From Thermoflexus sp042408815 (GTDB lineage Bacteria; Chloroflexota; Anaerolineae; Thermoflexales; Thermoflexaceae), in contig NZ_JBHOQR010000023.1 in NCBI RefSeq assembly GCF_042408815.1, forward strand, positions 75,399-139,398: a DNA stretch of 64,000 nucleotides, written 5' to 3'. Below are positions 18,640 to 26,593 of this stretch, piece after piece (positions within the stretch are counted from its first letter, which is position 1; each line of letters starts with the position of its first letter). The translations under genes were made by a program, and so were the position numbers. Below the pieces are notes generated by a model that saw only the letters and a list, made by a program, of their open reading frames with translations, was not told where the DNA came from and ran no database searches.

Positions 18640-19341
18640 TCAGCGGTCGCCGGAAGGGCGATCCCCGGGGATCGCCCCCATTCCCCGTCGTTCGGATAGG
18701 ACTTCCAGCACAGCATCCCAGCTCAGCCCCCGCGCCACCAGTCCCACGGTCAGCATATATAAAAGGTCCGCAGCCTCCTCCAGGGACCGCTGGTCGGATT
18801 GATGCCGCAAGGCCAGGGCGACCTCTATGGCCTCTTCGCCGATTTTCTTTACAATCTCGTCCAGCCCCGCGGTCAGGAGTTGGGTGGTGTAAGAGCCCTC
18901 CACCGGGCGCCGTTGTCGATCCTGTATAATCTTCTCCAGCCGATGGAGGATGTGTCCAGATGGAGGAGGAAGCTCCCCGTCATGGAGTTCCCGATGAAAG
19001 CAGCTGGGCCGGCCGGTGTGGCATGTGGGCCCCGCAGGGATCGCCTGGATCAGCAGCGCATCCTCATCGCAATCCAGGCGGATCTCCACCACGCGGAGGA
19101 TGTTGCCGGAGGTCTCCCCCTTTCGCCAGAGCCGCCCGCGGGATCGACTCCAGAAGTGCACCATCCCGGTCTCGCGGGTGCGCCGGAGGGCTTCATCGTT
19201 CATCCAGCCTAGCATCAGCACTCGACCGGTTCGCGCATCCTGGACAATGGCGGGGCGCACTGCTGTAGGAGGGGCTGCTGCCTCGACCTCCACCGGTTCA
19301 GACGCGGAGCTCCAGTCGGAAGGGATTGAAGTCGGTGTCAT
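18640..19341 (-). CDS. hisI: Bifunctional phosphoribosyl-AMP cyclohydrolase / phosphoribosyl-ATP pyrophosphatase
   Basis: 233 residues, HisI and HisE fused (also called hisIE). It catalyses steps 2 and 3 of histidine synthesis: PR-ATP to PR-AMP, then ring opening to ProFAR. The HisI part (about 25-125) shows WMNDEAL, a DxDxD metal site in LDCDEDALL, and zinc cysteines in CHTGRPSCF. The HisE part (about 135-220) shows SYTTQLL, KKIGEEAIEVALA and EEAADLLYML. ATG 19341 has AGGAGG 12 bp upstream but lies 44 bp inside the upstream transporter gene. GTG 19293, after that gene's stop, is an alternative start that keeps both domains. Confidence 0.95.
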   Translation of the reverse strand: MTPTSIPSDWSSASEPVEVEAAAPPTAVRPAIVQDARTGRVLMLGWMNDEALRRTRETGMVHFWSRSRGRLWRKGETSGNILRVVEIRLDCDEDALLIQAIPAGPTCHTGRPSCFHRELHDGELPPPSGHILHRLEKIIQDRQRRPVEGSYTTQLLTAGLDEIVKKIGEEAIEVALALRHQSDQRSLEEAADLLYMLTVGLVARGLSWDAVLEVLSERRGMGAIPGDRPSGDR

Positions 19342-20020
19342 AGTCGTAATAGTCCTCCTGTTCCAGGCGTTTCAGGGCGCCCACGATCAGATACGTCACT
19401 GGCGTCATCACCGCTTCCACGCCGACTTTGAACAAATAATTGGTCAGCACCAGGGTGACAAACAGGCTCCATGGGAAGACGCCGGTCAATGAGGCGATTC
19501 CCACAAAGACGGCCGTGTCCACCAGCTCGCCAACCAGCGTGCTGCCGATGGTCCGAGTCCACAGGTAGCGACCATGGGTGAGGATCTTCATTTTGGCCAG
19601 AGTGAAGGAGTTCGCGAATTCGCCGGACCAGTAGCCCAGGAGACTGGCCAGGACGATGCCGCCGGTACTCATGCCGCCCAGGATGGCCTCATACGCCCGC
19701 TGTCCGGCGGTTCGCTCCCATTCCGGATCCCCCGGCAGGATGCGGACGATCCAGAGGATCAGCGCACTCAGCGTTAGGCATGCGAACCCGGTCCAGATGA
19801 CCCGACGGGAGCGACGATAGCCGTAGACCTCGGTCAGGATGTCCCCAAAGATATAGCTCACTGGGAAAAGGATCGTGCCCGCGTCGAAGGCGAGCCGCAC
19901 CCCGAAGAGGCTCACCCCCCAGTCCACGATCTTCGCTGATGAGGCGATGTTGCTGACGATAAGGACGGTCACGAAAAGTGCCATTACCAGATCGAAGAAA
20001 CGATAGGGGCGTCGCTCCAT
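19298..20020 (-). CDS. yhhQ: Queuosine precursor transporter (YhhQ/VUT family)
   Basis: 240 residues from ATG 20020, with AGGGAGGA about 6 bp upstream. This is a membrane protein of the ECF-like VUT family that imports preQ0/preQ1 for queuosine in tRNA. Six hydrophobic segments are visible. Family signatures: IASSAKIVDWG, FPVSYIFGDILTEVYGYRRSR, the helix region GEFANSFTLAKMKI, and GSTLVGELVDTAVFVGIA. It sits between hisF and hisIE and overlaps hisIE by 44 bp. That location is unusual because its pathway is unrelated to histidine; co-expression is implied by spacing only. I see no preQ1 riboswitch in the 54 bp upstream. Confidence 0.9.
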   Translation of the reverse strand: MERRPYRFFDLVMALFVTVLIVSNIASSAKIVDWGVSLFGVRLAFDAGTILFPVSYIFGDILTEVYGYRRSRRVIWTGFACLTLSALILWIVRILPGDPEWERTAGQRAYEAILGGMSTGGIVLASLLGYWSGEFANSFTLAKMKILTHGRYLWTRTIGSTLVGELVDTAVFVGIASLTGVFPWSLFVTLVLTNYLFKVGVEAVMTPVTYLIVGALKRLEQEDYYDYDTDFNPFRLELRV

Positions 20021-20074
20021 CCGTGTCCTCCCTCTCCCTCTGGATTCAGGCTCCACCACACCGGCGCCACGTCC

Positions 20075-20836
20075 TCAAAGAAGGCGCACCGGGATCCCGC
20101 GTTCCGCCAGGTAAGCCTTCACCTCGGCGATGCGTAGCTGCCGGAAATGGAAAACCGAAGCGGCCAGGGCGGCGTCTGCTTTCCCCACCGCGAACACCTC
20201 ATAAAAGTGCGCGAGGGCGCCGGCCCCGCCCGAGGCGATCACCGGGACGCCCACGGCTTCCGCCACGGTCCGGGTGAGTTCCAGATCATAGCCCTCCTGG
20301 GTGCCATCGGCATCGATGCTGGTGAGCAGGATCTCCCCCGCCCCGCGCCGTTCCGCCTCCTGGGCCCATGCCACGACATCCAGGCCGGTCGGCGTGCGCC
20401 CCCCGTGGATGTAAACCTCCCACCGGGAGGGCCCGACCCGTTTGGCGTCGATGGCCACTACCACACACTGGGAGCCGAAGCGCCGCGCCGCCTCGGTGAT
20501 CCGCTCGGGATGCTGCACTGCCGCTGTGTTGATGCTGACCTTGTCTGCCCCGGCTCGCAGCAGGGCCCGGAAATCCTCTACATCTCGGACTCCCCCGCCC
20601 ACGGTGAAAGGAATAGAGAGGACCTCCGCCACGCGTCGGACTACATCGAGCAGGATGGCGCGATCCTCATAGGATGCGGTGATGTCCAGGAAGACCAGCT
20701 CGTCGGCCCCTTCCTCCTCATACACGCGGGCATGCTCAACGGGATCCCCCGCATCCCGCAGATGGACGAAACGCACTCCTTTCACCACCCGCCCGGCGTG
20801 AATGTCCAGACAGGGAATGATCCGCTTCGCCAGCAT
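20075..20836 (-). CDS. hisF: Imidazole glycerol phosphate synthase cyclase subunit
   Basis: 253 residues, an intact TIM barrel. With HisH it turns PRFAR and ammonia into imidazole glycerol phosphate and AICAR. Both catalytic aspartates are present: Asp11 in PCLDI and Asp130 in VVAID. Phosphate-binding loops GGGVRD, SINTAA and ASGGAG are clear. ATG 20836 has GGGAG about 11 bp upstream; the longer frame to 20908 has no family similarity. It sits between hisA (136 bp upstream) and the transporter (54 bp downstream). Confidence 0.97.
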   Translation of the reverse strand: MLAKRIIPCLDIHAGRVVKGVRFVHLRDAGDPVEHARVYEEEGADELVFLDITASYEDRAILLDVVRRVAEVLSIPFTVGGGVRDVEDFRALLRAGADKVSINTAAVQHPERITEAARRFGSQCVVVAIDAKRVGPSRWEVYIHGGRTPTGLDVVAWAQEAERRGAGEILLTSIDADGTQEGYDLELTRTVAEAVGVPVIASGGAGALAHFYEVFAVGKADAALAASVFHFRQLRIAEVKAYLAERGIPVRLL

Positions 20837-20972
20837 GGTCTGAGCGCTCCCTTTTCCGCGATCCCCTGGGTTGCAGAGGCAGTCTCTCAATCTCCAGGAA
20901 GGATCCAAAGAGGGTGGCGAATGGGATATCCGCCTCCATTAGCGCCTGCCGCTGTTCGATCAGGCGCTCTCG

Positions 20973-21749
20973 TCATTCAGCGGAAGGAAAAGGCACGGCT
21001 GCATGGTTCTCTCCTTCCAGATCCCGCAAGCGGGCGATCGCTTCTCGCAGGGTGAAATACCCCTCATGCAGCGCCCGTCCGAGGATCAGCCCGGCCAGGC
21101 CTGGGAAAGCCCGCCGTCCGGCTTCTTCGATGTGGGAAAGAGCCCCGATCCCTCCGGAGACGAGAACCCGGACGCCCGTGGCCCGGGCGACCCGGGCGGC
21201 CCCGTCCAGATCCGGGCCGGCCAGGGTTCCATCCCGCATCACGTTCGTGTAAAGGGCCCAGCGCACGCCCCGGGCGGCCCATTCCCGAGCGAAGGCGATG
21301 GGGTCTCCGGCTTTTTCCCGCCAGCCGGCCACGGTGAGCTGTCCCTCCCAAACCTCCACCGCCAGGACCAGCCGGTCCGGTCCGAAGCGGGCCAGCGCCG
21401 CCTCCAGCGCGGCCGGATTCCGCACGGCCATTGTCCCGACCACAGCGCGCTGAACGCCCAGCTCGAAGGCGCGCTCCAGGTCTTCCAGCGTGCGCAGCCC
21501 GCCTCCCAGCTGCACCATGAGCGGCGTTTCGCGGACCAGCCGAGCGATCCCTGTCATGCTGGTTCCCTCTGCTCCGAAGGCGCCATCCAGGTGGACCACG
21601 TGGAGCCAGCGGGCTCCTTCCTCCGCCCATCGGAGAGCCTGCTCGATCGGGTCCGTGGCATACACGATGCGGCGCCGGGGATCGCCCTGGATCAGCCGGA
21701 CGACCTGGCCCTGGAGGAGATCAATGGAAGGGATCAGCTCGATCTTCAT
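20973..21749 (-). CDS. hisA: ProFAR isomerase (HisA), with Asp-to-Glu at a catalytic position
   Basis: 258 residues from ATG 21749, chosen because the family starts just before the first strand (IELIPSIDL); ATG 21767 is an alternative and neither has a strong ribosome site. It isomerises ProFAR to PRFAR in histidine synthesis. The first catalytic aspartate is Asp10 in PSIDL. The second, normally in a LALDV or SLDTR strand, is aligned here to Glu132 in LAVEVWEG, the spacing being set by the following GW. The rest is typical: GGGLRT, VMRDGTLAGPD, VSGGIG. It lies between hisH and hisF. The protein is probably active or partly active, but this substitution is uncommon as far as I know. Confidence 0.92.
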   Translation of the reverse strand: MKIELIPSIDLLQGQVVRLIQGDPRRRIVYATDPIEQALRWAEEGARWLHVVHLDGAFGAEGTSMTGIARLVRETPLMVQLGGGLRTLEDLERAFELGVQRAVVGTMAVRNPAALEAALARFGPDRLVLAVEVWEGQLTVAGWREKAGDPIAFAREWAARGVRWALYTNVMRDGTLAGPDLDGAARVARATGVRVLVSGGIGALSHIEEAGRRAFPGLAGLILGRALHEGYFTLREAIARLRDLEGENHAAVPFPSAE

Positions 21750-21883
21750 GAGCTCGGATACGTCCATGGGGACAGGGATTACGCCGCTGATTCTGGATCT
21801 GGGGACTGGGCGAGCCATCGGAAGCGACCGACCCAGCCTGCGGGTGATTTTCTCCCCAGCCATGGGAGAGGCGGGTTGGCCCC

Positions 21884-22492
21884 TCAAAGCCTCAGGAAGT
21901 TTCGCAGGATCTGCTCGCCTGCGCGATGGCTCTTCTCGGGGTGGAACTGGACCCCCATCACGGGCCCTCGCGCGACCATCGAGGCGTAGCGGATCCCATA
22001 GACCGTAGTGGCGATCACATCGGCCGGATCCTCCGGCTCGCAGTAATAGCCGTGAACGAAATACACGTAAGCGCCGGGAGGCACACGGTCGAGCAGGGGA
22101 TGGGCCCCGGCATGCTCCAGGCGGTTCCAGCCGATCTGAGGCACTTTGCCGGCCTCAGGGGGAAAACGGCGCACCCGGCCACGCAGCAATCCCAGACCCC
22201 TGTGGTGGCCCATCTCCTCGCTTTCCTCAAAGAGCAGCTGCATCCCCAGGCAGATGCCCAGCAAGGGGATCCCGCTGGCGACTGCTCGCTTCAGCGGCTC
22301 GACCCACCCGCGCGCCATCAGCCCGGCCATCCCATCCCCGAAGGCACCCACTCCGGGCAGCACGATCTTCTCCGCCCAGCCCAGGTCCTCCGGGCGCTCG
22401 CTGAGGCGCACCTCCGCCCCCAGCCGCCGGAACGCCCGGACCACGTTTCCCAGATTCCCGATCCCATAATCGATCACCAGCACCCGTGTCAT
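21884..22492 (-). CDS. hisH: Imidazole glycerol phosphate synthase glutaminase subunit
   Basis: 202 residues. It hydrolyses glutamine and passes ammonia to HisF. It is a class I glutamine amidotransferase with the full triad: Cys81 in GICLGMQ, then His184 and Glu186 in QFHPEKS. The N-terminal VIDYGIGNL and PGVGAFGDGM are typical. ATG 22492 is preceded by a weak GGAG; the open frame reaching 23119 is not conserved and overlaps the UroD-like gene. It is the first his gene of the block. A TAAAAT about 50 bp upstream may be a -10 element, but I find no good -35. Confidence 0.96.
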   Translation of the reverse strand: MTRVLVIDYGIGNLGNVVRAFRRLGAEVRLSERPEDLGWAEKIVLPGVGAFGDGMAGLMARGWVEPLKRAVASGIPLLGICLGMQLLFEESEEMGHHRGLGLLRGRVRRFPPEAGKVPQIGWNRLEHAGAHPLLDRVPPGAYVYFVHGYYCEPEDPADVIATTVYGIRYASMVARGPVMGVQFHPEKSHRAGEQILRNFLRL

Positions 22493-22845
22493 GCGCGCTC
22501 CAGCCAGAGCGTTTCCCCCTATTTTAGCGCAACCGATTATCCCCTCCCCATTGCAGGTGCGTGACGAAGCATAAGTCGAGAGGGCGACAGCGTCCTTCTC
22601 CTGAAGCTTCAAGCCATGAGGGGGGATTACGGTTTTGGGGGATCCAGCGGGGATGGGGGAGAAAGCCCATCCCCCATTCAGGGGATTGTTCAAGGCATGC
22701 GGGCCTGAGGGCGCTGGAGCGCCCGGATCGCTTTGACCTAGGCCTGGCGTGCGTAGTGGATGGATTCCGCCAGCAATTGCATGGCCTCCTGGGGATTCTT
22801 GACCGCGGATCTCCTTGCCGGCCTTCGAGAGGCGAAGCCCTAGCC
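22493..22845 (-). other. 353 bp intergenic stretch upstream of hisH
   Basis: No convincing gene. A perfect 9 bp hairpin (GGGGATGGG / CCCATCCCC) lies near 22650-22676 without a T-run on either strand. A possible decayed fragment near 22727-22775 (minus) reads MQLLAESIHYARQA then stop. The sequence before hisH is relatively AT-rich and should hold the his promoter. Confidence 0.4.
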
Positions 22846-23841
22846 TCACAAGCTCCCGCTCCGTGCCGCCTGTTCGACCACCTGCCGGGCTGCCTGCAGG
22901 TTGACCTCTGGCGCGTGGATTGGAACGACGCAGCCGGTGCCCAGGATGAACCGCCGCCCGCCGGTCCGGGCGATAGCCTCCCGGGCTTCTGCCTCCACGT
23001 CCTGAGGGGTCCCCAGCACCAGGGTCTGGATCCGGGAGAGCCCTCCCAGCACAGCCCCCCGTACTTTCTCCCTTCCTTCCTCCAGCGCGGGCGGCGTCTC
23101 CCGATCGTGCCAATTCCAAACGGCGACCGGATAATCCATGAAAAGATCGAACATCACCGCCTCCCCATGGAGGTGGAGGATGTTCAGCCAGGCGTCGACC
23201 GCCACCTCCAGGATGGCCAGATCATAGGGGCGACCGAAGGCCCGATATTCCTCTGGGGAAAGCAGGAGGTAAGACGCATGCTGGACTGCGTAGAAGATCC
23301 CGTCCACCCCGAGTTCCAGGGCCGCGCGGATGAAACGGCGGGTGCTTTCCGTGATGGTCCGGAGACCCATCTCGAGCGCTTCGGGATGACGTCTTAGATG
23401 CAGCAGCAGTCGCTCGGGACCTGCCAAGTTCTTCGCCTGGGCCAGGGGGCTGAACACAGTCACCACCACAGGAACCTCCGGGAGCGCCTGGCGGATCCGC
23501 GCCACCGCTTCCAGGTGTTCCCGCAGGGCTCCCCGCGTGGGATCCAGGACCGGCAGGGCGGCCCAATCTCGGGGTTCCTGCACCGGGTGCCGGATGTAGC
23601 GCCGGGTCCCTTCAGTATCGCCTTCCCAGCGGTCCTCGACCCCCCAATCCCGGACGCAATAACTGGAGGCAGGGGTGATCTTCACGAAATCGAAGTCGAA
23701 GCGGTGCTGGAATCCGATCACCGCCTCGGCGAAGGCGCTCAGATCCTGATCCGCGACCGGGAAATGCCGCCACAGGGCCACCGGCGGGCGATCCACCGCA
23801 TCGCCCCGAATGGCAGCTTGAAGCCGCTCACGTTTCTCCAT
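22846..23841 (-). CDS. Uroporphyrinogen decarboxylase (URO-D) family protein, MtaA/CmuA-like
   Basis: 331 residues from ATG 23841 (GAGG upstream), which overlaps the preceding TPR gene by 14 bp; ATG 23877 is possible. It has the URO-D TIM-barrel family layout: RERLQAAIRGDAVDRPPVALW at the N-terminus, DFDFVKI, a central LGVDGIFYAVQHAS, NILHLHGE with conserved His, and a C-terminal GTGCVVPIHAP like methylcobamide:CoM methyltransferases. True HemE substrate arginines (the FPGRPVWxMRQAGR-type N-terminal motif) are absent, so haem synthesis is unlikely. A corrinoid-linked methyl transfer or another decarboxylation is possible; the substrate is unknown. Confidence 0.8.
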   Translation of the reverse strand: MEKRERLQAAIRGDAVDRPPVALWRHFPVADQDLSAFAEAVIGFQHRFDFDFVKITPASSYCVRDWGVEDRWEGDTEGTRRYIRHPVQEPRDWAALPVLDPTRGALREHLEAVARIRQALPEVPVVVTVFSPLAQAKNLAGPERLLLHLRRHPEALEMGLRTITESTRRFIRAALELGVDGIFYAVQHASYLLLSPEEYRAFGRPYDLAILEVAVDAWLNILHLHGEAVMFDLFMDYPVAVWNWHDRETPPALEEGREKVRGAVLGGLSRIQTLVLGTPQDVEAEAREAIARTGGRRFILGTGCVVPIHAPEVNLQAARQVVEQAARSGSL

Positions 23842-24127
23842 CGGCGCCTCGTATGGTTTCCAGATGAGTCTGGGCAAGCCGGGAGAGGATTTGAGCTTTG
23901 GCGCGATCGTCCAGGGTGGGGGCCAGTTCGATCACCTTCTCGAAAGCCTGGATGGCCTTCTCTTTTTCTCCCTTCGCTTTGCAGGAGAGGGCAAGCCCGT
24001 AATAAGCGTCTACCGCATTCCCATCCATTTCGATGGCCCTGCGGAACTGCTCGATCGCCTGATCGTATTGCTTCTTCACATGGAACTCCCATCCGAGATC
24101 GATATAAGTCCTTGCAGGCTCAGGCAT
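23828..24127 (-). CDS. Small tetratricopeptide-repeat protein
   Basis: 99 residues from ATG 24127. About two and a half TPR motifs are visible: YIDLGWEFHVKKQYDQAIEQFRRA, then AVDAYYGLALSCKAKGEKEKAIQAFEKVIEL, then a third partial helix pair. No signal peptide or membrane helix, so it is probably a cytoplasmic scaffold protein. It overlaps the URO-D-like gene (14 bp), implying co-translation. Upstream on this strand, about 100 bp away, a TATAAT is visible near 24218-24223 but without a good -35. Confidence 0.8.
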   Translation of the reverse strand: MPEPARTYIDLGWEFHVKKQYDQAIEQFRRAIEMDGNAVDAYYGLALSCKAKGEKEKAIQAFEKVIELAPTLDDRAKAQILSRLAQTHLETIRGADGET

Positions 24128-24362
24128 GGGCGCTTCCCCCTTTTGTATATCGTTTTCCAGGCAAAGCGTCCACCAGCCAGAGGATGCGGCGCCGACGTCT
24201 GCGCCCTGTTTGAGATTATATCGCATGCGGGGGGCATTCGGTCGAACCTTAGATTGGAGGCCGGGAGTTCTCCTTCCTTGTAGGATGCCATGCGTTCCGG
24301 CTTCATCGTTGGGTCCTGTCCAGATCCTGTCCAGTGATGCAAAATTAAGGGAGGAGGAAGGG

Positions 24363-25043
24363 ATGGGGCAGAAAGGCCCGCTGCGCTGGCGGGGCGGCCA
24401 CGGATGGCTGGTGCTGTGTGGGGGAGAGGAGGCGGAAGAGGTGCACCGGATGGCGATGGCCCGGAGCGCCCCTGAAGGCCTGGTGGTGGTGGTCATGGCC
24501 GCCGCCGAAGATCCGGAACGCGCTCAGCGATATGAACGGCAGTATCGAGAATGGGGAAGCTCTCCATGCCGAGTGCTCACCCTTCGCTCTCGAGAAGAAG
24601 CCTTCCAGACCGCTCATGCCCGCCTGCTCCTGGATGCCCGTCTGATCCTGATCGCCGATGGGGATGTGCGACGCCTGCTGGAAACTTTCTTCGACACGCC
24701 TGCCCTTCAGGCGATGATCACCGCCTATCATTCCGGCGCGGTGGTGCTGGGGATCGGGGCGGGGGCCGAGGCCATGGGAACCTGGGTGCTGCGCTCCGGC
24801 TGGGAGGAAACGCTGGGGGCCTGGGGATGGTTGCCAGGCGCTTTCATCGTAAGCCACTACACACCGGGGGCTGCGCGGGCTCTTCAGGCGGCCCTTCACC
24901 GGCGACCCTTCGCTTACGGGATCGGCCTGGCGGAGGGCGCGGCCCTTGCCCTCGGCCCGGGCGATCAGATCGAGCGCTGGGGAGAGGGGGAGATCACCGT
25001 GATCTTCGGAGCCCGCTGGCTGGATCGCGAGGAGGCTCGATGA
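24363..25043 (+). CDS. Cyanophycinase-like (peptidase S51 fold) protein lacking the Ser nucleophile
   Basis: 226 residues from ATG 24363, with GGGAGGAGGAAGGG directly upstream. The layout follows cyanophycinase: LVLCGGEE, a DGDVRRLLETFF loop in place of GGDQ, then the nucleophile elbow, then LPGAFIVSHY and GIGLAEGAAL. In active members the elbow reads GTSAGA with the catalytic Ser; here residues 130-135 read GIGAGA, so Gly132 replaces Ser. By the family mechanism it should not be an active serine peptidase. It may have a binding or regulatory role. Its stop overlaps the next start (ATGA), so it is translationally coupled with the BtuF-like gene. Confidence 0.75.
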   Translation: MGQKGPLRWRGGHGWLVLCGGEEAEEVHRMAMARSAPEGLVVVVMAAAEDPERAQRYERQYREWGSSPCRVLTLRSREEAFQTAHARLLLDARLILIADGDVRRLLETFFDTPALQAMITAYHSGAVVLGIGAGAEAMGTWVLRSGWEETLGAWGWLPGAFIVSHYTPGAARALQAALHRRPFAYGIGLAEGAALALGPGDQIERWGEGEITVIFGARWLDREEAR

Positions 25044-25951
25044 GCTCCGAAATAAAGGCCCCTCTCTGGGATCTGGGGGGTCGTCCGTTTCGATCGGAGC
25101 GCCCCCTACGCCGAATCGTCTCCCTGGTGCCCAGTTTGACGGAGACCCTGTTCGATCTGGGGCTGGGGGATCGGGTGGTGGGGCGGACGGACTACTGCAT
25201 CCATCCGGCGGAGGCGCGATCGGTTCCCTCAGTGGGGGGGACGAAGAACCCGGATCTCGACCGGATCCTTGCGCTGCGACCGGACGTGGTGTTCGTCAAT
25301 GTGGAAGAGAACCGGGAGGCGGACGCGCAGGCCCTGGCGGCCCGGGGGATCCCAGTGGCGGTGTCTTTCCCTCGTTCCGTGGTGGAAGCCCTCGCCCTCG
25401 TCCGGTATCTCACGGTGCTCTTCGGGATCCACCGTTCACCGGTGCTCGAGGAGCTGGAGACCTTGTGGGTGGCCTGTCAGCGGATGAATTCCGAGCAGCG
25501 CCCTCGGGTGTTCTGCCCTATCTGGAAGGATCCATGGATGACCTTCAACGCAGAGACATATGCCCACGACGTGCTGACCCAATGCGGGGGCGATAACGTC
25601 TTCGCGAGGCGCCGACGGCGGTATCCGCTGGCTGCGGATCTGAACCCGGAGATACCCGCTCGACCGGTTGCGCGGGATGACCGATATCCGCGCCTTTCGG
25701 AAGAGGAAATCCGGCGCGCAGCCCCCGAGCTGATTCTGCTCCCCAGCGAGCCGTATCCCTTCCGGCCGGAGGATGCGGAAACGGTCCGGGCATGCTTCGC
25801 GGATACCCCCGCAGGACGGACCGGCCGCGTGCGCTGGATCGATGGAAGCCTGCTGTTCTGGCATGGCACCCGCCTGCGGCACGCCCTGCGGATCCTGCCT
25901 CCTATCCTTCAGGATGCCTTTGCCCCCGAGGACCGTTTGTCGGTCTGGTAG
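25040..25951 (+). CDS. BtuF-like helical-backbone metal/cobalamin-binding protein without signal peptide
   Basis: 303 residues from ATG 25040 with GAGGAGG upstream, overlapping the previous stop. It matches the class III substrate-binding fold of cobalamin and siderophore ABC systems: RIVSLVPSLTETLFDLGLGDRVVGRT near 25-50, then PSVGGTKNPDLDRILALRPDVV, then a second domain from about 150. There is no signal peptide, lipobox or transmembrane segment at the N-terminus, and no permease or ATPase gene next to it. It therefore probably stays in the cytoplasm. The ligand is unknown. Confidence 0.8.
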   Translation: MSSEIKAPLWDLGGRPFRSERPLRRIVSLVPSLTETLFDLGLGDRVVGRTDYCIHPAEARSVPSVGGTKNPDLDRILALRPDVVFVNVEENREADAQALAARGIPVAVSFPRSVVEALALVRYLTVLFGIHRSPVLEELETLWVACQRMNSEQRPRVFCPIWKDPWMTFNAETYAHDVLTQCGGDNVFARRRRRYPLAADLNPEIPARPVARDDRYPRLSEEEIRRAAPELILLPSEPYPFRPEDAETVRACFADTPAGRTGRVRWIDGSLLFWHGTRLRHALRILPPILQDAFAPEDRLSVW

Positions 25952-26020
25952 GGAACATGGGTTCATGGAACCCGGACGCTTTGCGTAGCTCCTGCATTGA
26001 GCCATCAGGGTGCGAATGAA

Positions 26021-26587
26021 ATGAAACGACGTCTCATCGTGGGGATCAGTGGGGCCAGCGGGGTCATCTATGGGATCCGGCTGTTGGAGGTCCTGCGCCC
26101 GAACCCGGAGATCGAGACCCACCTGATCCTCAGCCCGGCGGCCCGCCTCACCATTGTCCAGGAGACCGATTACACGGTCCGCCAGGTGATCGAGTTGGCG
26201 GATGTCGTTCATGCCTTTCACGACATCGGGGCGGCCGTCGCCTCTGGATCCTTCCGGACGATGGGGATGGTGATCATTCCGTGCTCGATCAAGACGCTGG
26301 GGGCGATCGTCAGCGGCTACACCTCGGATTTGATGAGCCGGGCAGCAGATGTGACCTTAAAAGAGGGGCGGCCGCTGGTGCTGGTGGTGCGGGAAACCCC
26401 TCTGCATATCGGCCATCTGGACCTGATGCGAAGGGCGGCGCGGATGGGAGCGGTCATCATGCCGCCGGTCCCGGCTTTCTACGGCCGCCCCCGCACGATC
26501 CAGGACCTCATCGATCAAACGGTGGGGCGAGTGCTCCTGCGCCTGGGGATCGAGAACGATCTTTACGCGCGATGGAAGGAGGATTGA
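26021..26587 (+). CDS. ubiX: UbiX-type flavin prenyltransferase
   Basis: 188 residues from ATG 26021; the frame is open from TTG 25997. It joins dimethylallyl phosphate to FMN to make prenylated FMN, the cofactor of UbiD decarboxylases. Signatures: GISGASGVIYGIRLLE, the SGSFRT loop, PCSIKTLGAIVSGYTSDLMSRAADVTLKE, RETPLH, and MPPVPAFYGRP near the C-terminus. No ubiD is present in this window. The next gene starts 6 bp downstream, so they probably share a transcript. Confidence 0.95.
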   Translation: MKRRLIVGISGASGVIYGIRLLEVLRPNPEIETHLILSPAARLTIVQETDYTVRQVIELADVVHAFHDIGAAVASGSFRTMGMVIIPCSIKTLGAIVSGYTSDLMSRAADVTLKEGRPLVLVVRETPLHIGHLDLMRRAARMGAVIMPPVPAFYGRPRTIQDLIDQTVGRVLLRLGIENDLYARWKED

Positions 26588-26593
26588 GAAGCG

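Noticed and set aside
20021..20074. preQ1 riboswitch before the queuosine precursor transporter
   Set aside because: Only 54 bp lie between hisF and the transporter, and no H-type pseudoknot pattern with an A-rich tail is visible.
22650..22676. Hairpin as terminator between the URO-D-like gene and hisH
   Set aside because: The stem is good, but there is no T-run on either strand.
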